Below, piece by piece: positions 24,681 to 33,163 of a stretch of DNA of 64,000 nt. The stretch comes from Streptomyces taklimakanensis. Its GTDB lineage: Bacteria; Actinomycetota; Actinomycetes; Streptomycetales; Streptomycetaceae. Below the pieces are notes generated by a model. That model searched no databases, was not told where the DNA came from, and worked only from the letters and a program-made list of their open reading frames with translations. The stretch is taken from positions 496,001-560,000 of the forward strand of contig NZ_WIXO01000001.1 of assembly GCF_009709575.1 (NCBI RefSeq), in the 5' to 3' direction. The position numbers and the translations under genes are program-made. Numbering within the stretch: position 1 is the first letter of the stretch; the number at the start of each line of letters is the position of its first letter.

Positions 24681-25652
24681 TCAGATCCTTCCGACGCCCG
24701 CGCCCGCGCGCACGATCGACTTGACGTCGGCGGCGTTGTCGGCCGTGTAGCCGTAGGGGATGGAGGCGACGGATCCGCCCGTCTCGCCCCGGCCGGAGTT
24801 GACGAAGTGGTTGTTCCTGGCCTGGAGGGAGCCGGGGTCGGAGGAGCCCTCACCGAGGTGGAAGGGGTCCTCGACGTTCTCGAAGTAGTTCCCCTCGACC
24901 AGCACGCCGGCGTTCTCGGTGGAGGCCACGCCGTAGTCGCCGATGTTGCTGTAGTAGTTGTTCAGCACGTGGACGGGGTTGCCGAAGCGCACCCGCGGGT
25001 GGCGCTGGTTGGTCCCGTCGAACCAGTTGTGGTGGTAGGTCACTCGCAGTTTGCCGGAGTCCTCGCCGCCGTTGCTGTCGGAGTGGCCGAGCAGGAACGT
25101 CTTGTCGTGGTCGTGGACGCGGTTCCACGAGACGGTGATGTGGTCCGAGGCGCGCTTGATGTCCAGGGCGCCGTCGTTGGCGTCGGAGATGTCGTTGTGG
25201 TCGATCCAGACCCGGGTGGAGTACTGGACGTTGATCGCGTCGTCGTCCGAGCCCTTGAAGGTCAGGTTCCGGATGATCACGTTGCTGACCTTGCTGATGT
25301 TCAGCCCGCTGCCGGTGATCCTCCCGGAGGTGCCCACGCCGACGACGGTCTTGTTCGACGCCACCTTGGTCATGCCGTCCAGGTCGATGGTGCCGTTGAC
25401 CCGGACCACCAGCGGCCCGTCGCTCTGTACGGCGTCGACGAACTGGTCGGCGTTCGTCACGGTGACGGTGGCCCCGCCCGTGCCGCCGGTGGTGCCAGCT
25501 CCGAAGCCCATGGGCCGGTCGGCGGCCGACGGGCTCGGTGTCTCGGCCTCCGCGGCCACGCCGGTCGGCGCGTTGGCACCGGTGAGGGTCAGGGCGGCCG
25601 CGGCCACGGCCACGGCACCGACCAGCTTGAAGCGTGCGCTCGTCCTGCGCAT
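24681..25652 (-). CDS. Secreted pectate lyase (PL1)
   Basis: 323-residue pectate lyase C-type enzyme cutting polygalacturonate by beta-elimination outside the cell. Signal peptide about 1-34 (ends GVAAEA). Parallel beta-helix with family motifs VWIDHNDISDANDGALDIKR (vWiDH region and Ca-binding Asp residues) and NQRHPRVRFGNPVHVLNNYY, which contains the catalytic Arg (R-x-P-x-x-R). I use the second ATG (MRRTSARFK), with TGGAG about 7 nt upstream; the ATG four codons earlier has a poor leader. A 14-bp palindrome lies about 40 bp upstream. The large sensor/AraC regulator follows directly downstream on the same strand. Confidence 0.93.
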   Translation of the reverse strand: MRRTSARFKLVGAVAVAAAALTLTGANAPTGVAAEAETPSPSAADRPMGFGAGTTGGTGGATVTVTNADQFVDAVQSDGPLVVRVNGTIDLDGMTKVASNKTVVGVGTSGRITGSGLNISKVSNVIIRNLTFKGSDDDAINVQYSTRVWIDHNDISDANDGALDIKRASDHITVSWNRVHDHDKTFLLGHSDSNGGEDSGKLRVTYHHNWFDGTNQRHPRVRFGNPVHVLNNYYSNIGDYGVASTENAGVLVEGNYFENVEDPFHLGEGSSDPGSLQARNNHFVNSGRGETGGSVASIPYGYTADNAADVKSIVRAGAGVGRI

Positions 25653-25692
25653 GGGGTGCTCCATCCAGTGAGGGGGGATTTCGGGACACGCT

Positions 25693-25706
25693 CACGTACG
25701 TACGTG
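25693..25706. promoter_or_regulatory. Palindrome upstream of the pectate lyase
   Basis: Perfect 14-bp palindrome CACGTACGTACGTG starting 41 bp before the pectate lyase ATG, a good position for an operator. Its symmetry fits a dimeric LacI/GntR/TetR protein better than an AraC protein, which usually binds direct repeats, so it may not be the site for the adjacent regulator. Confidence 0.6.
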
Positions 25707-25845
25707 CGGCCTCCGCACGGCGGCTCACGTCGATGCTAGGAACCCCTCTGTGGACGATGACGGGATGCGTGTGGACTATGGCGCGCACCCGACGTCCCGC
25801 GTCCCGCCGGTCGAACTCCGCGTGAACACGCCGGAGTCCACACCG

Positions 25846-26937
25846 TCACCGCGCGGCCGGGCCCCCGTCCGGGGCCGGCCCGCCCCCGGTGTCGCCCCGG
25901 TGTCGCCCCCCGGCGCCACGGCGGGAGAACCACGCGGCGGCCAGGGCGCCCGAGACGTTGTGCCAGACGGAGAACACCGCGGCGGGCAGGGCCGCCGCCG
26001 GGCTGAAGTGCGCCGCCGCCAGCGAGGCGGCCAGGCCGGAGTTCTGCATCCCGACCTCGAAGGTCAGCGCACGTCCCGCGGACTCCCCCAGGCCGCCGAA
26101 CCGGCCCACCGCGTAGCCGAGGGCCAGCCCGAGGCCGTTGTGCAGGACCACCGCCACGAACACCGTCGCCGCCGCCGACCTGACGGCGCCGGCGCTGCCC
26201 GCCACCACGATCGCCACGATGACCCCGACGGCCGCCACCGACACCCACGGCAACACCGGCAGCGCCCGCTCGACCAGGCGTCCCGCCACCAGCCGCACCA
26301 CCAGGCCGGCGAGGACCGGCAGCAGCACGGTCCTGAGGATGGAGCCCGTCATCGACCCCGTGTCCACCGGCAGGAACTCACCGGCCAGCAGGAGCGTCAG
26401 CGCGGGCGTCAGCAGCGGCGACAGGACGGTGGAGACGCTGGTGAGGGAGACCGACAGGGCCACGTCGCCGCGCGCCAGGTACGTCACCACGTTCGACGCC
26501 GTGCCACCGGGCGCGCACCCCACCAGGATCACGCCCGCGGCCAACTCCGGGGGGAGCCCGAGCGCCTCGGCGATCAGCCAGCCCAGCAGCGGCATGACCA
26601 CGTACTGGGCGGCCAGGCCCGTCGTGACCGCCCGGGGGCGCCGCAGCACGCCCCTGAAGTCCGGCGGGGTCGTCGTCAGGCCCATGCCGAACATCACCAC
26701 GCCCAGCAGGTACGGCACCGAGGGCGCCCAGCCCTCGACGGACGACGGACGCAGCAGTCCGACCGCGCCGGCCAGCAGCACGAGCAACGGGAAGAGGGTG
26801 ACGGCCCGACGAGCGCCACGCTCCCGGCCGGGGGCGGGCCCCGCACCGGACGCGGGCGGGGAGGGGGAGACGGCGTCGGACGCCCCGGTGGGCTCGGACG
26901 GTGTCCCCTGGTCGTGCCGGTGGTGTCCGGATCGCAT
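25846..26937 (-). CDS. Bile acid:sodium symporter-family (BASS) transporter
   Basis: 363-residue polytopic membrane protein of the BASS/PanS type, probably importing an organic anion with sodium. About nine to ten TM segments after a 45-residue Ser/Pro-rich tail; family motif VGCAPGGTASNVVTYLARGD in the middle, and FEVGMQNSGLAASLAAAHF near the C-terminus. No clear ribosome binding site before the ATG. It is divergent from an acyl-CoA synthetase gene, so a carboxylic acid substrate activated by that enzyme is possible (inference). Confidence 0.88.
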   Translation of the reverse strand: MRSGHHRHDQGTPSEPTGASDAVSPSPPASGAGPAPGRERGARRAVTLFPLLVLLAGAVGLLRPSSVEGWAPSVPYLLGVVMFGMGLTTTPPDFRGVLRRPRAVTTGLAAQYVVMPLLGWLIAEALGLPPELAAGVILVGCAPGGTASNVVTYLARGDVALSVSLTSVSTVLSPLLTPALTLLLAGEFLPVDTGSMTGSILRTVLLPVLAGLVVRLVAGRLVERALPVLPWVSVAAVGVIVAIVVAGSAGAVRSAAATVFVAVVLHNGLGLALGYAVGRFGGLGESAGRALTFEVGMQNSGLAASLAAAHFSPAAALPAAVFSVWHNVSGALAAAWFSRRGAGGRHRGDTGGGPAPDGGPAAR

Positions 26938-27007
26938 GCGTCCGATGCAACGCCCGGCGGCCCCCGCACCGCAAGGGTGTCTCACCAAGCCTCCACGACC
27001 AGCCGCC

Positions 27008-27017
27008 TTCCATGGAA
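27008..27017. promoter_or_regulatory. Palindrome in the BASS/acyl-CoA synthetase intergenic region
   Basis: Perfect TTCCATGGAA, within an imperfect longer repeat GCC-TTCCATGGAA-TGGC, in the 183-bp region between the divergent genes. Possible operator for either; no local regulator is apparent. Confidence 0.4.
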
Positions 27018-27120
27018 TGGCTGATTCCGACCACACCACTAGGCAGCGCGAACACGGAACGGTATTTTTCGCTCCCTGCCGCACGAACGCGGCACGGCAC
27101 AGTACGTCGAGGGGGATGCC

Positions 27121-28947
27121 GTGCGCGATTTCAGCCTTCCGCCCCTGGTGGAACCGGTGAGGACGGGAGGCCTGGCGGACTCCGTCCACGCCACGGCCGA
27201 GAGCGATCCCGGTCTCCTCCAACTCGCCCGCCGCGAGGAGCCGGACGGCGAGTGGGCCACCGTCACCGCCGCCGCCTTCCGGGACGAGGTGCTGGCGCTG
27301 GCCAGGGGGCTGCTGGCCGAGGGCGTGCGGTTCGGCGACCGGGTCGCGGTGATGGCCCCGCCGCGCTACGAGTGGACGCTGTTCTGCTACGCGCTGTGGA
27401 CGGTCGGCGCGGAGGTCGTGCCCGTCTACCCGACCTCCTCCGCCGAGCAGGTGCGCCGCATCCTGTCCGGCTCGCGCACGGTGGCCATCGTCGTCGAGGA
27501 CGAGGACAACGCCATGACGGTGGGCGCGGTCTGTGACGAGGTGCCGTCGCTGCGCGCCATCTGGCAGCTCGACGCCGGCTGCGTGCGCCGGCTGTCCGAG
27601 CGCGGGCACGACGTCCCCGACGACCTGGTGCACCGCCACCGCCGCGCGGTGACACCGGATTCGACCGCCGTCATCGCCTACACCTCCGGCACCACCGGGC
27701 GTCCCAAGGGGTGTCTGATCACCCACGCCAACCTGGCGGCCGAGTGCGACATCCTGTTCGCCGGCTGGTCCGAACTCCTGGCCCGGCCCGACGAGCGGCC
27801 CTCGATCCTCGCCTTCCTGCCGCTGTCGCACGTCTACGGCCTGATGGTGCAGGTGTTCTGCCTGCGCCACCGCGTGCTGCTGGGACACCAGCCCGACATC
27901 TCCCCCGCCGCGCTGCTGCCCGCCCTCGCCTCCTTCCGCCCCACCTTCGTCTTCGCGGTGCCCTACGTCTTCGAGAAGGTCTTCCGCCGGGCCCGTCAGG
28001 TGGCGGCGGAGGCGGGGAAGGCCGACCTCTTCGACCGGGCGATGGCCGTCGCGGTGCGGTACGCCGAGGCCACCGAGCGGCGCGCCCTGGAGGAGGGCCC
28101 CGGCCCCGGCCCGGCCCTGCGGGCCTCGCACGCCGTCTTCGACCGTCTGGTGTACCGCAGGCTGCGGGCGGTGCTGGGCGGGCGCGTGCGGTACGCCGTG
28201 TCCGGCGGCTCGACGCTCCGGCGCGAGCTGGGCCTGGCCTTCGCGGGAGCCGGGATCACCGTCTACGACGGTTACGGCCTCACCGAGACCACCGCCGCGG
28301 TGACCGGGCAGCCGTTGGGACGCGTCCGGTACGGCACCGTGGGCCGTCCGCTGCCCGGACACGCCGTTCGCATCGCCCGCGACGGGGAGATCCGGGTGCG
28401 CGGCGACGTCGTCTTCGCCGGTTATCTGGACGACCCGGAGGCCACCGGGGCGGTGCTGCGCGACGGGTGGCTGGCCACCGGCGACGTGGGGCGGTTGGAC
28501 GACGAGGGCTACCTGGTCATCACCGGGCGGAAGAAGGACGTCATCATCACCAGCGGCGGCAAGAGCGTCGTCCCGCAGGTGTTGGAGGAGTGCGTGCGCG
28601 CCCATCCCCTGGTCTCGCAGTGCCTGGTGGTCGGCGACAACCGCCCCTACGTCGCGGCGTTGGTCACCTTGGACCCGGAGGCGCTGGAGCACTGGGCCCG
28701 GCTGCGCGGCCGGCGGCCGTCCGACGCCGGCGGGGTGCTCCTCGACGAGGACCTGCACGCGGAGATCCGGCGGGCGGTGTCCCGGGCCAACAGCGCCGTG
28801 TCGCGGGCCGAGTCCATCCGCAGGTTCCGCATCCTGCCCGCCGAGTTCGACACGGCCGACGGCCTGGTCACACCGTCGCTGAAGCTGCGGCGCGGCGCGA
28901 TCGCGAAGAGGTACGCGGCGGAGATCGAGGCGCTCTACACCTCCTGA
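27121..28947 (+). CDS. Long-chain acyl-CoA synthetase (AMP-binding)
   Basis: 608-residue ANL-superfamily ligase that adenylates a fatty acid and transfers it to CoA. Motifs: [11 protein letters not shown] (187-197, P-loop), [35 protein letters not shown] with [13 protein letters not shown] (hinge), and the catalytic Lys region [12 protein letters not shown] near the C-terminus. It resembles FadD15-type enzymes. GTG start with GAGGGGGA upstream. Divergent from a BASS transporter. No fatty-acid oxidation genes adjacent. Confidence 0.93.
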   Translation: MRDFSLPPLVEPVRTGGLADSVHATAESDPGLLQLARREEPDGEWATVTAAAFRDEVLALARGLLAEGVRFGDRVAVMAPPRYEWTLFCYALWTVGAEVVPVYPTSSAEQVRRILSGSRTVAIVVEDEDNAMTVGAVCDEVPSLRAIWQLDAGCVRRLSERGHDVPDDLVHRHRRAVTPDSTAVIAYTSGTTGRPKGCLITHANLAAECDILFAGWSELLARPDERPSILAFLPLSHVYGLMVQVFCLRHRVLLGHQPDISPAALLPALASFRPTFVFAVPYVFEKVFRRARQVAAEAGKADLFDRAMAVAVRYAEATERRALEEGPGPGPALRASHAVFDRLVYRRLRAVLGGRVRYAVSGGSTLRRELGLAFAGAGITVYDGYGLTETTAAVTGQPLGRVRYGTVGRPLPGHAVRIARDGEIRVRGDVVFAGYLDDPEATGAVLRDGWLATGDVGRLDDEGYLVITGRKKDVIITSGGKSVVPQVLEECVRAHPLVSQCLVVGDNRPYVAALVTLDPEALEHWARLRGRRPSDAGGVLLDEDLHAEIRRAVSRANSAVSRAESIRRFRILPAEFDTADGLVTPSLKLRRGAIAKRYAAEIEALYTS

Positions 28948-29149
28948 CGCCCGGGACGGACGAGACGGACGGCGGGGCCGACGGGCGGCACGCGGCGGAA
29001 ACGATCGCGGCACGCCGATGCCGGCCGGCACCATGCGTCGCGTGGCGCTCCCCGCCGGCACCGTCCGGTGGGGACGTCCGCCGGGCCGGAGACGGCCAGG
29101 ACCGTCCCGACCCCTCCGACTCCCGTTCCCGACGAAGGAGGAAGCACCG

Positions 29150-29680
29150 ATGACCACACTGCCGGACGGGCGTCCCGTACCACCCCCGCACGCCGACGAG
29201 CGCGCCACCCTGGAGGGTTGGCTGGACCTGGCCCGCGCGACCCTGGAGATGAAGTGCTCGGGCCTGGACGACGACCAGGCGCGTCGGGCGTCGGTGCCGC
29301 CGTCGTCGATGACGCTGCTGGGTCTGGTCCGTCACATGGCGGAGGTCGAACGCAGTTGGTTCCAGCGGATCTTCGCGGGGTCCGATGTGCCGTGGCTGTA
29401 CGGGGAGGGCACGGAGAGCGGGTTCGACCTCGCCCCGGACCAGGGGATCGAGGAGGCGCTGGCCACCTGGCGGGCCCAGGTGGCGCGCAGCCGCGAACTG
29501 GTCGCCGGGGCCTCGCCGGACGACTTCGGGCTGCTTCCGGAGGCCGAGAGCGGGCACCTCGGCGGGGAGCGGAGGGTGTCGTTGCGCTGGATCCTGATCC
29601 ACATGGTCGGGGAGTACGCCCGCCACAACGGCCACGCGGACCTGATCCGGGAGCGCATCGACGGCGCCACCGGCGTCTGA
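29150..29680 (+). CDS. DinB/DUF664-family protein
   Basis: 176-residue four-helix-bundle protein of the DinB superfamily. The three metal ligands are suggested by LVRHMAEVE, and by [18 protein letters not shown] at the end. Members in mycothiol-producing actinomycetes act as thiol (mycothiol)-dependent S-transferases in detoxification; exact substrate unknown. AAGGAGG precedes the ATG by 8 nt. Confidence 0.88.
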   Translation: MTTLPDGRPVPPPHADERATLEGWLDLARATLEMKCSGLDDDQARRASVPPSSMTLLGLVRHMAEVERSWFQRIFAGSDVPWLYGEGTESGFDLAPDQGIEEALATWRAQVARSRELVAGASPDDFGLLPEAESGHLGGERRVSLRWILIHMVGEYARHNGHADLIRERIDGATGV

Positions 29681-29747
29681 GCCGCGGCGGCCGGAGGACC
29701 GGGGCCCCGTCCGGTCCGTCCGCGGCCGCCGAGCGCACCGGCACGGC

Positions 29748-29778
29748 CCGGCCCCGGTCCTCGGTCGACCGGGGCCGG
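29748..29778. terminator. Bidirectional terminator between convergent genes
   Basis: 11-bp perfect stem CCGGCCCCGGT / ACCGGGGCCGG with a 9-nt loop between the DinB-like and RsbW-like genes. Confidence 0.7.
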
Positions 29779-29800
29779 ACCCCCGGCGTCGGGACGCCGG

Positions 29801-30334
29801 TCAGTCGGTCCGCGCCGCGGTCACGGCGGGTGGCGCCACCGTCGCCTCGGCCCAGACCGTCTTGCCGACGCTCCCGGCGGGCTCACGGGGAGCCACGCCC
29901 CAGCGGTCGGCCAGCACGTCCACCAGGTACAGGCCGCGTCCCGACTCGTCGTCGCAGGACGGGTCGAACGGCTCGATGGGGGGCCGGTCGGACGAGGCGT
30001 CGGAGACCTCGACGCGCACGGTGCCCGCCGGTGCCTCGTACGTCAGGCGGAGACGGAAGTCGCGGCCGGGCACACGGCCGTGCCGCACCGCGTTGGCGGT
30101 CAACTCGCCCACCAGCAGGGCGACGGTGCACGAGTCCTCCGACTCCGGCGGCCATCCCCACTCGTCCATCCGCTTCACCGCCAAGCGCCGGGCGAGCCGG
30201 GCCCCCTTGGGTGACGAGGTGAACTGCCCGGTGAGGACGGACGGTTCGGACCGGGCGGGCCTTCCCGGGGCCGGTCGTGGTCGTCGCTGTCGTGGTCGCG
30301 GCTCCTCGTCCGGCACGGCGGTCGTCATCAACAC
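29801..30334 (-). CDS. RsbW-like anti-sigma/ATP-binding protein
   Basis: About 177 residues; a single HATPase_c_2 domain with the N box VALLVGELTANAVRHG and DESGRGLYLVDVLADRWG. Streptomyces has many such orphan GHKL proteins that bind antagonists in partner-switching networks or act as histidine-kinase-like regulators. I prefer the GTG at 30334, which has AGGGA 7 nt upstream; an ATG two codons downstream and a GTG at 30349 are alternatives. Divergent from an XRE regulator. Confidence 0.85.
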   Translation of the reverse strand: MLMTTAVPDEEPRPRQRRPRPAPGRPARSEPSVLTGQFTSSPKGARLARRLAVKRMDEWGWPPESEDSCTVALLVGELTANAVRHGRVPGRDFRLRLTYEAPAGTVRVEVSDASSDRPPIEPFDPSCDDESGRGLYLVDVLADRWGVAPREPAGSVGKTVWAEATVAPPAVTAARTD

Positions 30335-30472
30335 GGCGGCGTCCCTCACTTCCTCGCGATCCGCACCGTACGCGGACCATCACGTTCAGTGCACAAGGAT
30401 GGACCCGCGTGCCTAGGCTCGGAAGGGGACGAAGTCTTATCCCTCGGTCCGTAAGAAAACGAAAGGGACGTC

Positions 30473-31414
30473 GTGGCCAAGGAGATCGATCCCCACTCGT
30501 CGATGGCGGCGCTGTTCGGGTCGCGGGTCCGCAGACTCCGCACCGCCGCCGGGCTCACCCAGGCCGAACTGGGCGAGAAGGCGTACGTGGTCGGCAGCCG
30601 GATCGCCCAGATCGAGCGGGCCTTGGGCGCCAGACCGACGCTGGAGTTGGCGCGTGCGCTCGACGACGCCCTCGGCGCGGACGGTCTTCTGGTCGATCTG
30701 CTGCCGTACGTCCACCGGGAGGCGTTCCCCAACTGGTCGCGGAGGTTCATCGCCTTCTCGGAACGAGCGGTGCGCATCGGGCAGTACGCGGCGCACGTGG
30801 TGCCCGGTCTGCTCCAGACCGAGGGCTACGCACGGGCCGTCCTCGGCCTCGACGTCCTCCTTGAGAGCGGCGAGCAGTTGGAGGAGAGGGTCGCCGCGCG
30901 GTTGGCACGACAGGACCGGCTCCGCTCGCCCGCCCGCCCCGAACTGTGGGTCGTTCTGGACGAGGCGGTGCTGCGGCGGCCGGTCGGCGGCCGGGGTGTC
31001 CTGCGCGACCAGTTGCTCCGGCTGCTCAAGGCGGCGGCGGAGCCCCACATCACCGTGCAGGTGCTGCCGTTCGACCAGGGCGGGCACGGCGCGATGGGCG
31101 GGTCCCTGACCGTGCTGACCTTGCCGGACGGCACCGAGGTCGCCTACACGGAAGGCGCCGATTACGGCCGACTCATCGAGGAACCGACCGAGGTCGAACG
31201 TTACGCGGGGATCTACGATCGGCTGCGGGCGGCGGCCCTGCCTCCGCTCATGTCGCTCGACATGATCCGATCAGCGCTGGAGGGCAACCATGGAGAGAGC
31301 GTCCCGTCCCGACCTCGACGGCGCAGACTGGCGCGTCAGCAGCTACAGCAACCAGGCGGGTGGCGACTGCGTCGAGGTGGCCGACGGCTTCCCCGGCAGC
31401 GTCCCCGTCCGTGA
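30473..31414 (+). CDS. XRE-family regulator with DUF5753 domain and Arg-rich tail
   Basis: 313-residue relative of the regulator at 3.4-4.3 kb. Helix-turn-helix about 16-70 (GLTQAELGEKAYVVGSRIAQ), DUF5753 with HVVPGLLQTEGYARAV and LDEAVLRRP. GTG start after AAAGGG. A candidate -10 TAGGCT lies at 30414-30419. The family normally ends near residue 270-275; here the frame continues about 40 codons as an Arg/Gln/Gly-rich tail lying entirely over the start of the DUF397 gene, a 125-nt overlap in another frame. The tail is probably without specific function, but the overlap couples the two genes tightly. Confidence 0.88.
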   Translation: MAKEIDPHSSMAALFGSRVRRLRTAAGLTQAELGEKAYVVGSRIAQIERALGARPTLELARALDDALGADGLLVDLLPYVHREAFPNWSRRFIAFSERAVRIGQYAAHVVPGLLQTEGYARAVLGLDVLLESGEQLEERVAARLARQDRLRSPARPELWVVLDEAVLRRPVGGRGVLRDQLLRLLKAAAEPHITVQVLPFDQGGHGAMGGSLTVLTLPDGTEVAYTEGADYGRLIEEPTEVERYAGIYDRLRAAALPPLMSLDMIRSALEGNHGESVPSRPRRRRLARQQLQQPGGWRLRRGGRRLPRQRPRP

Positions 31415-31505
31415 CAGCAAGGCTCCCGACGGCCCGGTGCTGGTCTTTCCGGCGGCTTCCTGGGCCTCCTTCACCGGCGGCTTGAAGGACCGTCACCGCT
31501 CCTGA
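31290..31505 (+). CDS. DUF397 small protein
   Basis: 71 residues: ADWRVSSYSNQAGGDCVEVA, VPVRDSKAPDGPVLVFPAAS, matching DUF397. GGAGGG precedes the ATG by 5 nt inside the XRE gene. It is the partner of the overlapping DUF5753 regulator, here encoded after it, whereas in the 4-kb pair DUF397 comes first. Followed by a strong terminator. Confidence 0.9.
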   Translation: MERASRPDLDGADWRVSSYSNQAGGDCVEVADGFPGSVPVRDSKAPDGPVLVFPAASWASFTGGLKDRHRS

Positions 31506-31541
31506 ACGGTCCGGGGATCGGTACGCGGCGGTCCCCCGGCC

Positions 31542-31575
31542 CCGCCGGACCCTCGTTCGCGAGGGTCCGGCGGGC
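31542..31575 (+). terminator. 15-bp hairpin with TTCG tetraloop
   Basis: Perfect stem CCCGCCGGACCCTCG / CGAGGGTCCGGCGGG closed by a TTCG loop, 36 bp after the DUF397 stop codon. Confidence 0.85.
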
Positions 31576-31635
31576 CACGAACTCCCCCAAAGGACCGGGA
31601 GAAAGAACCTCCCTCCCACCCACCCTCCCCCTCAC

Positions 31636-31684
31636 CACCCGTACGGGTGACGAGCTTGCGGGTTTGAGAAGCGGGCGGTTACGT
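31636..31684 (+). promoter_or_regulatory. Promoter with upstream palindrome
   Basis: Candidate housekeeping promoter TTGCGG (31656-31661), 17-bp spacer, TTACGT (31679-31684). Immediately upstream is a 14-bp perfect palindrome CACCCGTACGGGTG (31636-31649). The leader of about 85 nt to the next start codon contains a small A-rich hairpin CCGCAA-AAAG-TTGCGG (31697-31712). Confidence 0.6.
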
Positions 31685-31776
31685 TCACCGCGACAACCGC
31701 AAAAAGTTGCGGCCCCCGGTCGGGACTGCCATCCCGGTCCGAGGGCCTCACCGATCAGGAAGAAGAGACCTTCCCG

Positions 31777-32712
31777 ATGGCTGGCCCGCAGTTTAGCGCG
31801 CCTTCGCGCACCCGCGCCGGAACTCCGACCTCCGGCGTGATCCACGTCCGTACCCGCCTCACCTCCGACTTCACCGTCCTCGCCAACGCGCTCGTGCAAC
31901 GGCCCGGCAGCGCGGTCACCATCGGCGTCGCGGCCTACGTCGCCTCCCTGCCGGACGGCGCCCCGGTGAGCATCGCCGCCCTGTGCGAGCACTTCTCCGA
32001 GGGCGAGATCCTGATCTCCCGGGCCCTGCGGGAGTTGGAAGGAGCCGGTTACCTGGAGCGGCGGCGCGAACGCGGGCCGGACGGCCGGGTCCGCACCCGC
32101 ACGTACTTCCACGACGTACCGCCCGGCGACGACGACCCGGACCCCACACCGACTCCCCGCCGCCGGCGCCCTCCCGCACCCGAGCGCGTACCGGTGCCGG
32201 CGCCGCGGGCGGCGGCCGACGTGACACCCACGGCTCCGAACCCGACCCCGGCTCCGACCCCGGCCCCGCTCCCCGCGGTGGTGCGGTCGCCGCAGCCGTC
32301 CCCTCCCCCACCTGCCAGGACGTCACTCGCCGAGGCCGATCCGCGCGCGGTGCGGCTCCTCGCCTCCCTCCGCGCCGTCGATCCCCGACTGATCCTCTCC
32401 GAGACCGAGGCCGCCCGGCTCGCCCCGGACGTCACCCGGTGGCTCGCGGCGGGCGTGGCCCCCGCCCGGCTCACCGAGACGCTCACCGCCGGCCTCCCCG
32501 ACCGGCTCGTCGCCCGCCCGGCCCGCATCCTGGCCTTCCGCCTCGGCGAACCGCCCCTCCCCGCCCCCGTCCAGGCTCCGCCGCCCGCCAAACCCGTGGT
32601 CCTGCCCTTCCAGACCTGCGACGGGTGCGAACGCGCCTTCCGCGCGGCCGCCCCCGGCCTCTGCCGCGACTGCCGCACGGCGGACGAGGGGGCCCTGAGC
32701 GCGGCCTGCTGA
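31777..32712 (+). CDS. Winged-helix protein with Pro-rich linker and zinc ribbon
   Basis: 311 residues, conserved-looking actinomycete protein of unknown role. Residues 22-112 form a winged helix (FTVLANALVQRPGSAVTIGV, ISRALRELEGAGYLERRRE with a wing RVRTRTYFHDV); residues about 115-190 are a Pro/Ala/Arg-rich linker; a helical segment follows (LAEADPRAVRLLASLRAVD onward); the C-terminus is a zinc ribbon with Cys281, 284, 296 and 299 (CDGCERAF, CRDC). Suggests a DNA-binding protein. Own promoter upstream; GGAAGAAGAG precedes the ATG. Confidence 0.8.
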   Translation: MAGPQFSAPSRTRAGTPTSGVIHVRTRLTSDFTVLANALVQRPGSAVTIGVAAYVASLPDGAPVSIAALCEHFSEGEILISRALRELEGAGYLERRRERGPDGRVRTRTYFHDVPPGDDDPDPTPTPRRRRPPAPERVPVPAPRAAADVTPTAPNPTPAPTPAPLPAVVRSPQPSPPPPARTSLAEADPRAVRLLASLRAVDPRLILSETEAARLAPDVTRWLAAGVAPARLTETLTAGLPDRLVARPARILAFRLGEPPLPAPVQAPPPAKPVVLPFQTCDGCERAFRAAAPGLCRDCRTADEGALSAAC

Positions 32713-32751
32713 ACAGACGTCGCGGAGCCCGACACCAACGGAAGGTCGATC

Positions 32752-33099
32752 ATGGTCGGCAGGTTCACGGACGGCCGATCGGGACAGTCGAGAGGGGCCC
32801 CGCCGCTCGCGCCGCGCGGCGGGGGCGCGGCGGCCGTATCCGGCCCGACGGCCGCCGACGGTGGGTCACACCACACCCGCCACCGCCATCCGACCGGCCA
32901 CGAGAGGACCACAACCCCCATGGCACCGGGCATGCTCATTCCGCTGGGAGGGATCCTCCTCGTCGCGGTCGTGTTGGGAGTGGCCTTCTCGCTGCTCGGA
33001 ACGGACGGCACGGGGAACGGGTGTGCGCTCGGGCTGCTCGTGACCGGTGCCGTCCTCCTGGTTCCCTTCCTCCTGTTCGTCGTTCCCTCGCTGCTCTGA
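32752..33099 (+). CDS. Small hydrophobic membrane protein
   Basis: 115 residues with two C-terminal TM helices (about 61-82 and 91-113, ending FLLFVVPSLL). GGAAGG stands 6 nt before the first ATG, but the N-terminal 55 residues are low-complexity; a 59-residue version starting at an internal ATG (32920, MAPGMLIPLGG) with GAGAGGA upstream is equally possible. Function unknown. Confidence 0.5.
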   Translation: MVGRFTDGRSGQSRGAPPLAPRGGGAAAVSGPTAADGGSHHTRHRHPTGHERTTTPMAPGMLIPLGGILLVAVVLGVAFSLLGTDGTGNGCALGLLVTGAVLLVPFLLFVVPSLL

Positions 33100-33163
33100 G
33101 ACGGCGGCCGGCGGCCCCTTGCGCACGGAACGCGGAGGGGCCGGGTCCGACCCGTGGGGGCGA

